From Anthopleura xanthogrammica (taxonomy: Eukaryota > Cnidaria > Anthozoa > Actiniaria > Actiniidae), in the NCBI GenBank assembly GCA_964019055.1, contig OZ025214.1, positions 11,359,101-11,423,100 on the forward strand: a stretch of DNA of 64,000 nt, in the 5' to 3' direction. The notes under the pieces are model-generated. The model was not told where the DNA came from, searched no databases, and saw nothing but the letters and a program-made list of their open reading frames with translations. The translations under genes were made by a program, and so were the position numbers. This document shows positions 11,805 to 24,099 of this stretch, one piece after another. Each line of letters opens with the position of its first letter. The stretch's first letter is position 1.

Positions 11805-11935
11805 CGCTTGGATGATCACGAAACAATGGTTTCAAGTCGAGATTAGCCCTGATAAATAAAGAATTCAAGTTCAGTCTCGACATGGAACCATTGTTTCGTG
11901 ATCGTCCAAGCGTCCAAGCGTCCAAGCGTCCAAGG
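11805..11935. repeat. Foldback element ending in a GTCCAAGC tandem
   Basis: CGCTTGGATGATCACG at 11805-11820 (extending through aaacaatggttt) pairs with aaaccattgtttcgtgatcg/tccaagcg ending at about 11912. The right end then repeats the 8-mer gtccaagc three more times. Confidence 0.7.
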
Positions 11936-12064
11936 TCTATTGGCAACATTTTTGGCTAAATACTAGTCCAGATGCAAAAGAAACTTATGGAATCAAGATG
12001 ATTGGCTGATCGAGTGGTTGGAAACTGACTTCACTCTGCAAATGCCGCTTAGTTCACAGGAACA

Positions 12065-12600
12065 AGATCTTTCAATTACCACCAATTTCATTGCTACTCG
12101 CCCGACTTTGTTGTGCAAGTTTGTCGATTCTTCCGGCGTCAATCAAACCGTTCGGAATTTGATGAGTCGAGTGTTTGGATGTAAACTCAAAGAAATATGT
12201 CTTTATATAGAAAATTGAGGAAAGAATACTGGTACTTTATGGTTTCTATTTAGTTTTGATGATCTGATTACTAGTAAAGCATTTTAGAATCCAAAATCAT
12301 CTGAAATTATAAATTTCTGTGAACCCATTCTCATGCTCACAGAACTTCAAATGGCTAGATCCGACAACAAATGATTTTGGATAAGATACTTTACTTAGTA
12401 AAAAACCATAAAGTATGAGTATTTTTTCCCCAGTTTTCCATATAAAGACATATTTCTTCGAGTTTCCATCTAAACACTCGACGTAAGAAATCCCGAACGG
12501 TTTGATTGACGGAAGAGAATCGACAAACTCGCACAACAAAGTCGGGCGCGCTCGGGCACGTAGCAATGAAATTGGTGGTAATGGTGGACACACAAGTTTG
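12065..12600. repeat. Large foldback element with arms of about 180 bp
   Basis: 12,070-12,245 (ccaccaatttcattgctact ... ggtactttatggttt) pairs with 12,400-12,590 (aaaccataaagtatgagt ... gcaatgaaattggtggtaa). Arm identity is roughly 85% by eye. The short ORFs in this interval are the same sequence read on either strand and are not genes. Confidence 0.75.
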
Positions 12601-13167
12601 CGTATTTACGTCCAAATCAACGTATGGAAACTCGACTTCAACTAGAGAAAAATACCTCTATATGCTTTCTAAAAATGTAAGATTAATATAGATTAAGGTT
12701 TTCTTTTCACACGGCATTAATATAATTTTCGCAAAATTTTTCAACTATATTTCCCTATTCATTTATTGTATTTTTCTTGTGTATTGGTTAGTATATTTTA
12801 CAATGGTTGGGACAGTGTGATATACCTTGTAAGGAACTTTAAGATGTTCTATTGTTTTATCACCTGCCTTTGGCAAATTGTTTAAATAAATTAGTAAATA
12901 AAATTATAAATAAATAGTAAAAAATACCTTAAAAATTAAAATTCGATTTTTATTGTAGTAGCACTTTCAGGGAGATGGTCTCTTAGAAATACGAATGTGC
13001 GGGTCGTTCAAAGAGAGTCTACTGTATATGAATTAACATGAAAACTTTCTTAACGGAAAATAAAAAACTGAAGAACGTGGGCGCTGCTAATGTGTCGCTT
13101 CCCACTCTTTTGTCCAATTACCAATAATATAATAAGTGTCTGGTGAAAACACACCTTGAATCATGAT
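12600..13167. other. No supported gene
   Basis: AT-rich non-coding sequence leading into the TTCTG microsatellite. Confidence 0.5.
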
Positions 13168-13388
13168 ATTCTTCTGTTCTGTTCTGTTCTGTTCTGTTCT
13201 GTTCTGTTCTGTTCTGTTCTGTTCTGTTCTGTTCTGTTCTGTTCTGTTCTGTTCTGTTCTGTTCTGTTCTGTTCTGTTCTGTTCTGTTCTGTTCTGTTCT
13301 GTTCTGTTCTGTTCTGTTCTGTTCTGTTCTGTTCTGTTCTGTTCTGTTCTGTTCTGTTCTGTTCTGTTCTGTTCTGTTCTGTTCTCTT
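13168..13388. repeat. (TTCTG)n microsatellite, about 44 units
   Basis: An uninterrupted pentamer run of about 220 bp. Because five is not a multiple of three, it opens frames on both strands that are artefacts. The duplicate copy at 47,769-47,830 has only about 12 units. Confidence 0.98.
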
Positions 13389-15770
13389 CTTATCACTTGA
13401 GATCAAGTAGCTGCCATAAAAGTCTTTCTTCAATCACAAATAGTAAGATACGTCTCTCACTAAAACGACCCGGGTTCGATTCCCCGCAAACTACGTTGAT
13501 TCTCACCTGTGGGTTTAGGTATTATTCCCGGATTCTGCATTTTTCCTCCTTTTACAAAAATCAAATTCTACATTTCATTCGGATTCAAATTGTGAATGAA
13601 GAGACATTTTTTAGAAATATCCCTGATAAATCCCATATATTTTATTAGAATTTTATATTCCTTAGCCGTGTTGAATTATCACACTTTAAAGCTATCCATC
13701 AATCTATAATATAACTCAATTAATTTGTGGCTACGAAAACATGACAGCCCTCAGGACAATGATTTCAAAACTAATACATCGTCTAGTTACCACCCACGCT
13801 ACACGTTTTACTTCAGAAATTGTCCATTATATTTTTTTAGAAACATATAGAATATGATTTTGAACATCATAAATATTGCAAATAATGACTAGAATTGTCT
13901 GAGGAAGGAATAATCTTAAATGAATGTAGCGACAATATGTAATTCGAGTATTGATTCAAACAACAAAGGTCAACAAACATGTATACCCGGGCATGTATAC
14001 TTAATATTCAACGGTGAAAATAGTCAATATATCTGGAAGCTCTCCTTCTTTGTTGGTAAAACAAACGCCTACAGAAATTCGAATTATAGAACATTATTCT
14101 ACAATATCTAGTTTCCATCGTGAGCCTGAAAAATCCAACGATTTGTCAAAATACTCACATGATCATCGGAAACATTGCCAGACAGTAAGACTACCGGATG
14201 CGATCACACAAACCAATCAGAACGCGTGTAATAATGAATTGGCAAAGCAGGCAATCATAGTCTATCGGTGCTCCGTGTTCAGACATGTGTCGTATGGCGG
14301 CTGCCTGTCGCGCCTTAGACTCGGCCAGGTTGAGCTGCGTCCCTTCACAATTCAGCTATTCAGCTGCAAGAAACTTCACCATACACAGAAAGATTGGATG
14401 CCTACCAGGCTCTCTCCCTGATAAATTGCGCCACGATGCACCCATTCTCGTTCCCAGACCCTACTCATTAGCCAATCTTGCGACCAGGTCATCAGAGCAC
14501 ATGCTCTATTTCAGGATCGCTGATTATAAAATGCCGGCTCAATGTTTCTAACGTCTTGTTTACGAGTTCTATTAGCAAAAGTTTATATGTTCGACAAATG
14601 GAAATAGGATTTGATTCAAGATTCGAAGATATATAACAGTTGTAGTCGATTTGACTTGCTTGGTTTCCGTTGGTATGTTTGTTTATCCTATTAACCAATC
14701 AGAGCTCGTTGCCATGTTATTGTCAACAACCAATGAAATTTGATATATTTTTAGGGTTGCGCAGAGCCTACGATCTTTCGTTAGAAAGTTGAGAAGGCTC
14801 TGGGTACGAGAATGTGATGCACCGAGTTCCTTTAAAGAATGAGTTCGCGTAGGCGCAATGTAATCTCATGTTATCCCTAGTATAAGACTCGTTCAACTTT
14901 TAAATTATTAAAGATAAAACTAACTAGAGTGCAATTTAGTAAAGCCTGAAAGATTAGTGACAACTTACTACTATTTAAGGATTAAATAAATAAGAAAGAA
15001 GGGAATCGTGCGAAGAAAAATTCGTGTTAAAAAATGTGTTAAAAAATGTGTCCAACTTACAATTCTCTGTAATAAAACCATTTTATTCATTTTTGACTTG
15101 AAGCGATTAATCTACTCGAACTGACAACTTTCAAGTACAGACAATTCCTGATTTCGGAAAACGAGTGATTTAGAGGAAAGATATTCACTGATCCATTTAC
15201 CAAAAATTAGATTCTTATTCGATATGACAAAACAAAGAATCGAAGCCAAAACATAGCAAAATAAGTTCGTTCGTACACGATATCTAATCTTTTTTACTTG
15301 TGTGTATTTATAATTGGATATTTTTGGGTGTTATTTGCTTAACACTCTTATCATTAAGCGATATGATCTTATTATCAAAATAATTTGACATGCCGAGTAT
15401 GACAATGTCTTCGTGGACATTTAAATTAATGGATTTTTATATCGATCTAGCTACCAGACTTCGAGACTGGAAGATGAATCTTATAAAATGACGCGTGGCT
15501 TTTTTCATAAATGAACAAATGAATTTTAAAAAGATTTTCTTTCTCTTAAGCAAGAAAACGGTGTTTTTTCTTCTTGTTCTTCCCTCTTTTCATTTTTATA
15601 ACGCATCCATCCTAATTCATTTCTTTCCATTTTTTTCATTTATTATTTATTTATTCATTTATCAATCCCTTCATTTTTTTTTTTTTTTGCATATTTAAAT
15701 CTACTAGTCATTCATTTATTCTTTCTTTCATTCATTTATTTCTTCATTTTCTTATCCATCAATCCATCCA
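13389..15770 (+). repeat. Left copy of a 2.4-kb direct repeat
   Basis: It matches 47,831-50,220 in the same orientation (for example 13,920 corresponds to 48,320) with scattered substitutions and a few indels. It contains a SINE-like B box (gggttcgattccccgc) near 13,472, the inverted pair cattctcgt/acgagaatg around 14,445-14,812, and AT-rich ATTC/TTCA repeats at its end. The open frames at 13,920-14,551 recur in both copies but carry stops and indel differences and no domain signal. I do not call them genes. Confidence 0.85.
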
Positions 15771-16540
15771 TTTTGTAACGACGGTCGAAAGCCGTAACCG
15801 AAATGGTTGGTTCATATCATATCGGATTGGCAATGGCTTCGAAAAAAATTGGCTTTTGAAACTGTTAGCATTGAATTCCGAAAGGGTGATCGATTGTGTG
15901 GTTGTATCAGATATCGGACTAAGGTTCTGTGAAGAATTTCGGCTTGATGTGTAATTTTGGTTGAAATAGAGGCGAATTGTTGACCCTTATCGAGGGTTTG
16001 AGCGGCCTGAAGTGTGCTACCTTCCCAATTTTTAAGTACGAGGGATACTCCACCACGATACTCGCTCAATATTGCTGCAAATGACCTGAAACTTCACAGA
16101 GACTCAAAGCAAAACACGAAACACAAGTAGGGACATTTATTTGTGTGATTTACTGATTTTTAATTTTTTCGAAAAATCGCCATACATTGCCTTATAAGTT
16201 CGATAGGAAACCACAGAAACCCAGCTTGGGATACCTGTGGAATAACCCGATTCCCTTGCAAAGAGCCGGCGAAAGAAGTGGATTGACCCTCGACTACTAT
16301 AAGCAGATACAATGGGGGATAGAAAACTGAGCTTCAGGGCAAAAACGCTCTACTAAATCGAAATCATCTAATACTTGGCTGCTAAAAAGGAAAACAAAAT
16401 AGGAAACAAACGGTGTATACCATAATCACGAAATAACCAGTCAACCCACTTCTCGCCGGCCCTAGGCAACCCGCTGTGGGGCATGAAAGGCATCAGACGC
16501 CCGCACCTAGGTCCGACAAGCGAGAGGGCAGACTAAAAAG
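15771..16540. other. Unexplained stretch with one weak minus-strand frame and an inverted pair
   Basis: A minus-strand frame at 15,812-16,069 gives 85 residues beginning MSEYRGGVSLVLKNWEGS, with no recognised family. 16,265-16,290 (agagccggcgaaagaagtgg) is the inverse of 16,437-16,461 (acccacttctcgccggccc). This could be the edge of a retroelement. It is absent from the right side of the duplication. Confidence 0.3.
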
Positions 16541-16945
16541 CTAACGACTAAACAAAAACCATTCAAAACATATAAATATGGACTTGAAACCAAAGAAACA
16601 ATAAGACAAAACGTATGGAATGAACAATTTAAGGTCTCCACTGGGAACGCCTCAACTTAACGCACGTGCTAACAAAGGGGCGGTAGAGCACGTGAATAGG
16701 GTGGATAACAATGGAGTAAAAAACCAAAACGGATTTGCAATTCAAAATGCGAAATTTTCCTTCAAAAAATACCCGAAACTATGGAAGATAAAATGTCCTA
16801 GAATAGAACGTTGATACAAATTTGGAGTTTCCTGGGGCGGCCTCTACCGCTTTACTTATTGGACGTTCTATTCTCGGCCACCACCGAGTTCAAATGACAT
16901 GAAATGTATAGAAATAAATCTTCTCTCTCGGCCACAACCGAGGTA

Positions 16946-17457
16946 TTTTAACCATAGTTAATGGAGTGGAATGGTTTGGAAACCTATTGTTCTAGGTTTT
17001 TGTTCAACCTTTTCTATTGTTATATGACGTTGACCGTGCACAGAGAAGGAAAAGTTGCAGCGTTTGTTCATCATAAATTAGGGAACATAGACTTTTTTTC
17101 CTCAAAAATGTTATAAAATAGGAGATATTTGTTAATTAATTCTATATGATGGAGATTAATTGTTTACTGAAAAGGGTAATCACCTTTTTGAACGCTTTCT
17201 CTTTTATCATCTAGTAACTTAACTGTATCTGCGCGGAATTATTTATCCTCTTCTTTGTAATCTTAGAATGAAAATTTTACACTTTCAAAATGTTCGTACA
17301 TGAAAATAGTACAGAAACTAGTATTTTCAGCCATACTTGCTTTGGTTCACTGTGCACGGTCAGTATCACGTGATGGTACGTTTCAACATCGCTCGCCAAA
17401 CAAAAACCTATAACAATAGGTTTCCAAACCATTCCACTCCATTAACTATGTTTTAAC
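16946..17457. mobile_element. 498-bp non-autonomous DNA transposon with 7-bp target duplication, left copy only
   Basis: The element spans 16,953-17,450. Its 52-bp terminal inverted repeats start CATAGTTAATGGAGTGGAAT and differ at one base. It is flanked by TTTTAAC on both sides (16,946-16,952 and 17,451-17,457). The inverted copy of this locus near 45,531 has a single TTTTAAC and no insert, an empty site. There is no ORF. The 7-8 bp duplication size fits hAT-like or related elements, but the superfamily is not proven. Confidence 0.9.
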
Positions 17458-17747
17458 ATATAGGGTCGATAAGTATTCTTTTACTCTTGGCTACTACCAA
17501 GTATTCTTTCACTCTTGGCCACTACCAAGTAAACTTCACTGTTCTTCACGTGTTCATATATTTTCTCGCGAACACCGAAAAACTTTCAAATCGAATCTCT
17601 CGTCCACTAACGAGTTGACTCGTTAAGTCTTTCTCGCGGCCACATTACTGATCGAAATTCAAACGAATTTCCTAGAAACGAGCAAAAGGAACAATCTTTT
17701 ACCTCGTGTCTTCTCGTTGCACCACTATTTAGCAATTAGACCCGCAG

Positions 17748-17820
17748 CCCTCATGGTCTACGAGTCAATAGCCCATGAGGCCGGAGGCCACATGGGCTAT
17801 TGACTCGTAGACCATGAGGG
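17748..17820. repeat. 73-bp hairpin
   Basis: A near-perfect palindrome: ccctcatggtctacgagtca ... tgactcgtagaccatgaggg, loop gaggccggaggcc. It is flanked by tttagcaattagaccc / ggggtcttattgttttag, so it is probably the core of a foldback element. Its counterpart is at 45,112-45,184. Confidence 0.85.
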
Positions 17821-18323
17821 CGAGGGGTCTTATTGTTTTAGTAAAAATCTACTAATCGGTCAAATAAACGGATAAAAATAATAAAAAGTCATCGGAAACA
17901 CTGGCAAAACGCGAGTTAGCCGCCATTGTTTTGGGACTTTTCGCTACTAGTGGTCTATCACTCAATAGACCACTAGCAAAGTAGCCAATCAGAATGCAGG
18001 ATTCGTGATAGACCATTAGTAGATTTTTACTAAAAGGAATTATCTACGTTCGACCATCGTCGAGTTAGCGTGGGTCATGTTCGTCGTCTTGAGAGAAGGG
18101 AGCTCTGTTAAACTGCTGTACTTTGGAGTCCAAGATGGGGAACCGAACCACCGCGATCGCTAGCTTCATCGAATGCGTCATTTGCATAAGTTCGGCTCTA
18201 TTCAAACCCTTTGAATATTCATGATCCTTCCTGATGACGTCATTAGCATTATTTAAGGACACATTAATTATGCATAAGTGTCAGTTGGCGCGAAGTTTGA
18301 ATGAACACAGAACCTTTTCCAAG

Positions 18324-19901
18324 ATGTCTACTCGTCCGACCAGCAGATCTTCTAATTCTACACCATCAGCTTCTGATGTAGCACAAGTTATTGGTCCTCT
18401 CCAACAAGAATCGACAGGTTCAACATCTGCTGATGGAGTTTTGCCGCCTGCTGGTGGGCAATCTTTGCAAGTTCCAGGGGAACAGATTGAGGCCGGCGAA
18501 GCCAGCTCCGTTTCTGTTGGATCGGGGTCTCATACCTCAGGTATTAACCAGGGATCTAACTCTTCCACTTCCAAAGATAAAGAGAACCTGGAGGTAAATT
18601 GATATCATTTGGCTAGCTTTTGTTGTGTTCTCTTTCTAACTGGCGTTTAGTGTGTTTCCCCTCAAAGTTGGGACGGGTGAGACCTGTGTCGGTCTATTTT
18701 CTGTCATGAATATACTGTTTTATTCTAAATTGTTATCTGATTTCATATCGTCTTCTAAATATGTTGCTACGATTAGCTTTCAATTTTGCCGTTGTCAGGA
18801 AACTTGTCATGTATTTGAAATTCAAATATGTTCTCGTTTCGCGTCGCTTTCTTCAGGTCTCGTGGGACTCAGGGTACACTCCGGTATGTAGTTTTTTCTT
18901 TCGGGCAGTATGTATTTCATTTTCTGCTTTAGTTCGGTCCTTAATATTTTAGCGGTAATACCATGTTTTTGTTTATGGAATTGTACATCACTTCTTGGTA
19001 ATTAGGGTCTGAACCCAGTGTGGGTCTAGATCGAGTGAAGGCCTGGACCGAGTAAGGGTCTGAACCAAGTGAGGGTCTAGATCGAGTAAGGGTCTAGACC
19101 GAGCGAGGGCCTGGACCGAGTCAGGGTCCGAACCAAGTGAGGGTCTAGATCGAGTGAAGGCCTGGACCGAGTAAGTGAGGGTCTAGATCGAGTAAGGGTC
19201 TGGACCGAGCGAGGGCCTGGACCGATTCAGGGTCTGAACCACGTACTTTTGGACGAGTACGGGCGCAAGTATGGATTTTGTGTCTTAGGCTAGCTAGGGC
19301 CTGGTACCCATGGAGTTTTGAGCGAGTAAGAGTGTAGACCCATTGGATGTCTGGACCCAGTATGGGTCTATTGCATGGGTCATGTTAAAAGTCTGCATGG
19401 GCAAGTCAGGTTCTAGACTGGGGGAGAGCCCGGTCAAGTGACAATCTCGCGTATTCTACTAGTTATTTGTGCGTTCAGGACGAGAAACTTCGTAAACAGT
19501 TGGAAGAATTAAAAAAACAAGCGAATGTGCATGTGGTAGAAAAGGCCATAATTGCTCTTCAAACCTTGATTGGCCGTGCACGAGCTCTATTTGATGCCTA
19601 TGCGGCGTTGGCCGCTCTTGAGGAGGTGGTCCACTTAGCACAGAAACATCAAGTTGAACGTGTTGCAAGATACTCCGTAATACTGCGCCAATGCCGTCCC
19701 TTGGTCTCAAACGCGGTCCTACAGAGTGTCCTCATAAAGTTGGTGGCATCGAAGGATGAGGCCGAGGTCTCAAAAGCCATTGATAAGGCCCTCAAAGGCG
19801 AGTTGTCTTTTACGGAGGGATCATCTGCTGGCCGGACGAGGTCAGCCCGTATAGCTACCGGAGAGGGAAACGAAGAGGGAAGAGCCCGGCCAAAAATTTG
19901 A
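18324..19901 (+). CDS. Unknown two-exon coiled-coil protein, 230 aa (18,324-18,593; 19,479-19,901)
   Basis: Exon 1 encodes 90 residues that are Ser/Thr/Gly-rich and disordered, starting MSTRPTSRSSNSTPSASD. It ends at donor GAG|GTAAAT. The acceptor GTTCAG before 19,479 gives a phase-0 join into DEKLRKQLEELKKQ, a coiled-coil start. A helical, Ala/Val/Leu-rich segment follows (around VEKAIIALQTLIGRARALFD and LLEEVVHLAQK-like repeats), ending in a basic Gly/Arg tail. AATAAA at about 19,936 follows the stop. An earlier in-frame ATG at 18,234 exists, but 18,324 has the better context (AAGATG). There is no domain I recognise; a Gag-like structural protein of a retroelement is possible but unproven. 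The intron contains a GGGTCTAGA-type minisatellite. The gene is missing from the right arm of the duplication. Confidence 0.6.
19005..19245. repeat. Minisatellite of gggtctagatcgagtgag-type units
   Basis: About ten degenerate 18-24 bp units alternate between gggtct(a/g)ga(t/c)cgag and gggcctggaccgag. It lies in the intron of the 18.3-19.9 kb gene. Confidence 0.85.
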
Positions 19902-20889
19902 GATACTGGGTGTGATGACAAGTTTGAAATACTTTAAATAAAGGTTGTTGTCGCCTGATTCGTTTTCTTGTAAGTTACTTTAAACGACAAGAAATTAAAA
20001 CTTTTCTCCCCTTTTTTGTGGGCCTTAATTGCATTAATTCGAGTATAGGGAAGTGACCCCACAAGCGTATTGTCCTAAAGGACTTTCCCTTGAGCACGCT
20101 TTAGCGAGCTATGGTGGTCATTTTTCCTGGGCTTGGGTTAATTTCCTTTGGTTTATTTCCTTCTTTTCATTTTCCTAGTCCTGTACTGTTTTTGAGCCCT
20201 TGGAAGCACAGAGAGTAGCAGGAAAGTAAGGACAAAAGCAGGAAAAAAATGATTTCCATTCCACACAAAAAATTCTGACATTCAGTTTTGACATAAAAAT
20301 TTTCCTGACAAGGTACAAAAAAAAAAAATCCGCTATGGTTATTGTAAAATTATGCATTTCCCAAACCTCCTTCCCCCCTCCCCCCCACCCCCAATCACTT
20401 TTCTAATGGTCCGTCTCTTATTGTGCAATCCATTCGTACTCTTCGTACTATATTCATCTCCGATTACTACCAATATCGTTGGGCTTCCTGTGTTCATAAC
20501 ACTGGGCTTCCTGTGCTTTTGTCGAAAATAACATGGCGCAAGCGCCCAAGAACTTAATAACTATCTTGTTCGAATGTTAATCTTTTTTCGTACGTTTTTG
20601 GAGTTAGATATGAGAGACAGCAGTAAAAGGACTAATCTGTGGCATTTACACAAAGAATTTAATTAATTTTATGAAGCATTGAAGTCAGGGAATCGAACTA
20701 TCTTTGGATCGATATGAATCATAACATCATGTTAGTATATTAAGGTATTTAAAACGAATCGTTTGTCTGTATGAGTTTTACATTGATTTGGTTATTTCTT
20801 CTGAACATTATTTGGAATAATAAGAATTGATCCCTGTTTCGTTCCGGTGTTTCGTTTCTGCGTTTCGTTTCTCTGTTTCGCTGTTTACC

Positions 20890-22040
20890 TGACGACACCA
20901 ATCGATGAAAATCGATCATCGAAAACCGATCGATATAATCGATATTAATCATTGATCATCAGTTGACCCGACTTGACTGGACTTTTAGTGGCATCAACGC
21001 ATCAATTTCCGGTAACATTTGGCCTGTCCCCTCCCTACCACGTGTATGTTTTGTATTTTTCTCCGAATATTTTTCTTGATTTTTGGCTGTATTGAATTTC
21101 CGCGCATATCCACGGCTTGCTTTTCGAATTTCAAAAAATTATTTCTCGGCATCGTGTGGACAAAACAAAATCTCTAAAGCTTCGAATTAAAGGAAATTTA
21201 TTGCAGAATTGATTTCTGGAGCTAAATTTTCCGATACGTTTGTTGTTGTGGAGATATGGAGCTGAATGTAAGGGTCGGTGTAAAAACTTGGAGGCGGTGT
21301 TTCATACCTTCCCATAATATATACATGAGGAGAGTCAAGCAAATTTTCAAACCGCTCAAAACCCCTCAAAAACACAATTTCATGTCAATATTTCATCACC
21401 AAAGTGTTCCTCAACTACCAAACAACATTTTTAGAGACTTTATTCAAAAGCATTAAATAATTAAAGTCTTTCTGAAAGCATATTTTCAAACCATATGAAA
21501 TTTGAATATATTAGTTCACTCACTGAATCGATGCTAACGACGTCACAACCCACTAATTCTACGCTTGGGCTACCTGTGGATAAACAGTAACACGAAGCTG
21601 CCATGACCAGTATACAAACGCATCAATTTAATCCTATAATTGCCTACAGCATCGTCAAAAATCCTGAAAAGTTCATTGTAAACAAATACAGCATACATGC
21701 GTAGACAGCTGTGCTTGATTCTTGAAGGAACAGAGCTTAAAATCATTGTGAAATAAGGGACAACCCACCTTTCTATCGACTACGACGAAGTTCACTCAGT
21801 TGAACAGTTCCGAAGATATTCCGAAAGTACATTACTACGATCGGGAATCATTCGGGTTGAAGTCGGTATAGCTCGTCAATGTTCGTGTTACTATCCCTCA
21901 CTCAAGGCCATAACAAAGTGGCTTATCATTATTATCATTATATTTAATGAGGAAGCCACACTCATCGGTGATGATTTTCGGAGGCATTAGCCACAAAAAA
22001 AATTGCTTTTCATGAAAGCTGAGTTATACAGAGTTATAAA
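20890..22040. other. Non-coding part of the left arm
   Basis: AT-rich sequence with repeated atcgat motifs at 20,900-20,945. The frames at 21,187-21,456 are conserved in the mirror copy but carry changes without codon structure. No gene supported. Confidence 0.5.
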
Positions 22041-22992
22041 AATTACAAATAAAATTATATGAAAATATTTACAGGGAAAATATATATATGTATGTATGTA
22101 GAAAATAGAGATATTCTGTTATTTACATTATAACAAATTCCAATTTACAAATCATTAAGGGGTAACAATCAAGACTCCTGGTTGAGAAGGGCTTTTTTGA
22201 ATTATTTTTTGAATTATTTTTTGAAGCTTGCTAATGTTTTTTTATTTTTAACTTCAAGAGGAAGATCATTCCAAACTTTTGCCCCTAAATACAGGAAACT
22301 CTTTTTACAGGAGTCTGTTTTAGGTAAAGGAAAAAGAAGGTTGTGTTCTTTTCCTCGTAGTTTATATGATACAGTCCCCTCAAATGATTTAAATAATTCT
22401 TTCAAATACAAAGGGGCTGAACCATGTAATATTTTGTACATAGCAATGGCAGTGTGATATTTACGTCTCTCATTTAAGGTAGGCCAGTTCAATTTGCTAC
22501 GAACTTCAACTGACCTAATTTCATAGCTACTGCACGTTATCGTGCGAGCAGCACGATTATGTAGTTTTTGAAGCCTTTCAGCTAAGGTTAAAGACAAATT
22601 CCCCCATACAACATCACAATAATCAAACAATGGTTGGATTAAAGACGTGTATATTGTCAATGCTGTTTTTTTGGGGAATGAAGGGTCTTACTTGTCTTAA
22701 ACCCCCAATAGCCGATGATATCTTATTGGATATATACTCTATGTGTACATGTTCTGCCCATGATAAGCGTTCGTGAATCTTAATACCCAGAGTTTAATTT
22801 AGCTTCTTTTACCCTTTTGATCGGAACATCGTCAATAAATATAAGGGGGGAAGAAGTTATTTTACTTAAATTAAAGTGCGAGCCAATAAACATTTGTTCT
22901 GTTTTTGTAACGTTAAGGCTTAACTTGTTAGCTAAAAGCCATTTTCTCAAATTTGAAAGATCAATATTAACAGATTGAATCAGATGTCTCAA
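22040..22992 (-). mobile_element. Truncated non-LTR retrotransposon (LINE), left-arm copy
   Basis: The frame at 22,780-22,992 holds the reverse-transcriptase segment WLLANKLSLNVTKTEQMFIG. The frame at 22,214-22,660 holds IYTSLIQPLFDYCDVVWGNL, LQKLHNRAARTI and the C-terminal GAKVWNDLPLEVK. The two are in different frames, separated by a break near 22,700-22,790, so the ORF is dead. In the right arm the same LINE is split by an 865-bp insertion. Confidence 0.9.
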
Positions 22993-23049
22993 CGTTGCGT
23001 TGTTTTTTCTTCTTCTAATTCCGGGATGACTTGAGGGAGATCTTACAGA

Positions 23050-23610
23050 TTAATGAATGAATGACTTCGTGGCAGACTTCGATGTTATTACTTTCTGTCC
23101 CTGGGAAGGGAAGGGTGGACCACGTGGACTTGTTTTGGATAGAAATGTGCCGCTGAGATCCCCAGTTTGAATTTTTTCATAAGTTTCAAACTTCACTGTG
23201 CTGTTCTCAAGCTCAACAACTTCAAAAGAAACTTCGTTGGGGACCTTCAAACGTGGTTCCCGCGCAATATTGGAAAGAACATAAAACTTGTTTATCCGCT
23301 TTGAAGCAAATGAATAAATTATGACTTTTGGCAGACTTCGATGTTATTACTTTCTGTCCCTGGGAAGGGAAGGGTGGACCACGTGGACTTGTTTTGGATA
23401 GAAATGTGCCGCTGAGATCCCCAGTTTGAATTTTTTCATAAGTTTCAAACTTCACTGTGCTGTTCTCAAGCTCCACAACTTCAAAAGAAACTTCGTTTGG
23501 GACCTTCAAACGTAGTTCCCGCGCAATATTGGAAAGAACATAAAACTTGTTTATCCGCTTTGAAGCCAATGAATAAATTATGACTTCGTGGCAGACTTCG
23601 AGGTCAGTAC
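23050..23610. repeat. 259-bp tandem repeat, two units plus a partial (left arm)
   Basis: Units start near gacttcgtggcagacttcga at about 23,062, 23,321 and 23,581. Read on the minus strand each unit is open (KVPNEVSFEVVELENSTVKF and onward). However, the period is not a multiple of three, so the frame shifts in each unit. The right arm has one more unit. Confidence 0.85.
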
Positions 23611-24099
23611 TTTCTGATAGAAATATGCCGCTGAGATCCCCCGACCCTGAAATTAATAATTACGTACGTAGTTATCAACGAAGTTTCTATCAACGGTTTG
23701 AAATTGGAGAACTGGACGAACTTTGAAACCCGATTTTGAAAAATAATGTTAAAACGCACTGTAAAATTGCTTTTTTCACCGCGGAGATATAATTAAGATT
23801 TCTATTTTGTTAGTTTAATTACACTATCATTGCATGGTGCGAAAGTAGTTCAAATTCTATTCATTCATTAATCTGTCAGATCTCCCTCAAGTCATCCCGG
23901 AATTAGAAGAAGAAAAAACATTGATTGAGCTCATTGTCAATCAAAAGCCTACAGCCAATCGTATGAGGAGCTAGGAGTATGATCTTATTCAACCAATCAG
24001 ATTGATCCGAGTCGGAAACGTATGATACAAAACAGGTAGTCTGTTAAGAGAGGACATCAGTTTCTCTTGTGAGCAGGAAGAAAAGAACTCAAGAAACCT

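Larger units (their letters stand above)
16541..18204 (+). repeat. Outer inverted block, left copy
   Basis: It matches 44,012-45,958 in inverted orientation (frame 16,620-16,814 equals 45,690-45,884 reversed). It carries repeated ctcggccac/ctactaccaag units, a 73-bp hairpin and one left-only transposon. The short ORF MNNLRSPLGTPQLNARANKG is conserved in both copies, but I see no evidence that it is translated. Confidence 0.85.

Noticed and set aside
13455..13500. Possible tRNA (gggttcgattccccgc)
   Set aside because: Only a B box is convincing; it is repeated at about 47,920 as part of the direct repeat and is likely an old SINE.
13118..13648. Long frames on both strands (RTEQN-type and SVLFC-type repeats)
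   Set aside because: They are translations of a pure TTCTG microsatellite; period five keeps all frames open.
13920..14551. Overlapping frames with copies at 48,320-48,870
   Set aside because: Both copies lie in duplicated DNA, differences include frame-changing indels, and there is no domain or splice support.
15812..16069. Possible retroelement ORF on the minus strand
   Set aside because: Only 85 residues, with no reverse transcriptase, protease or recombinase motif; left as unexplained.
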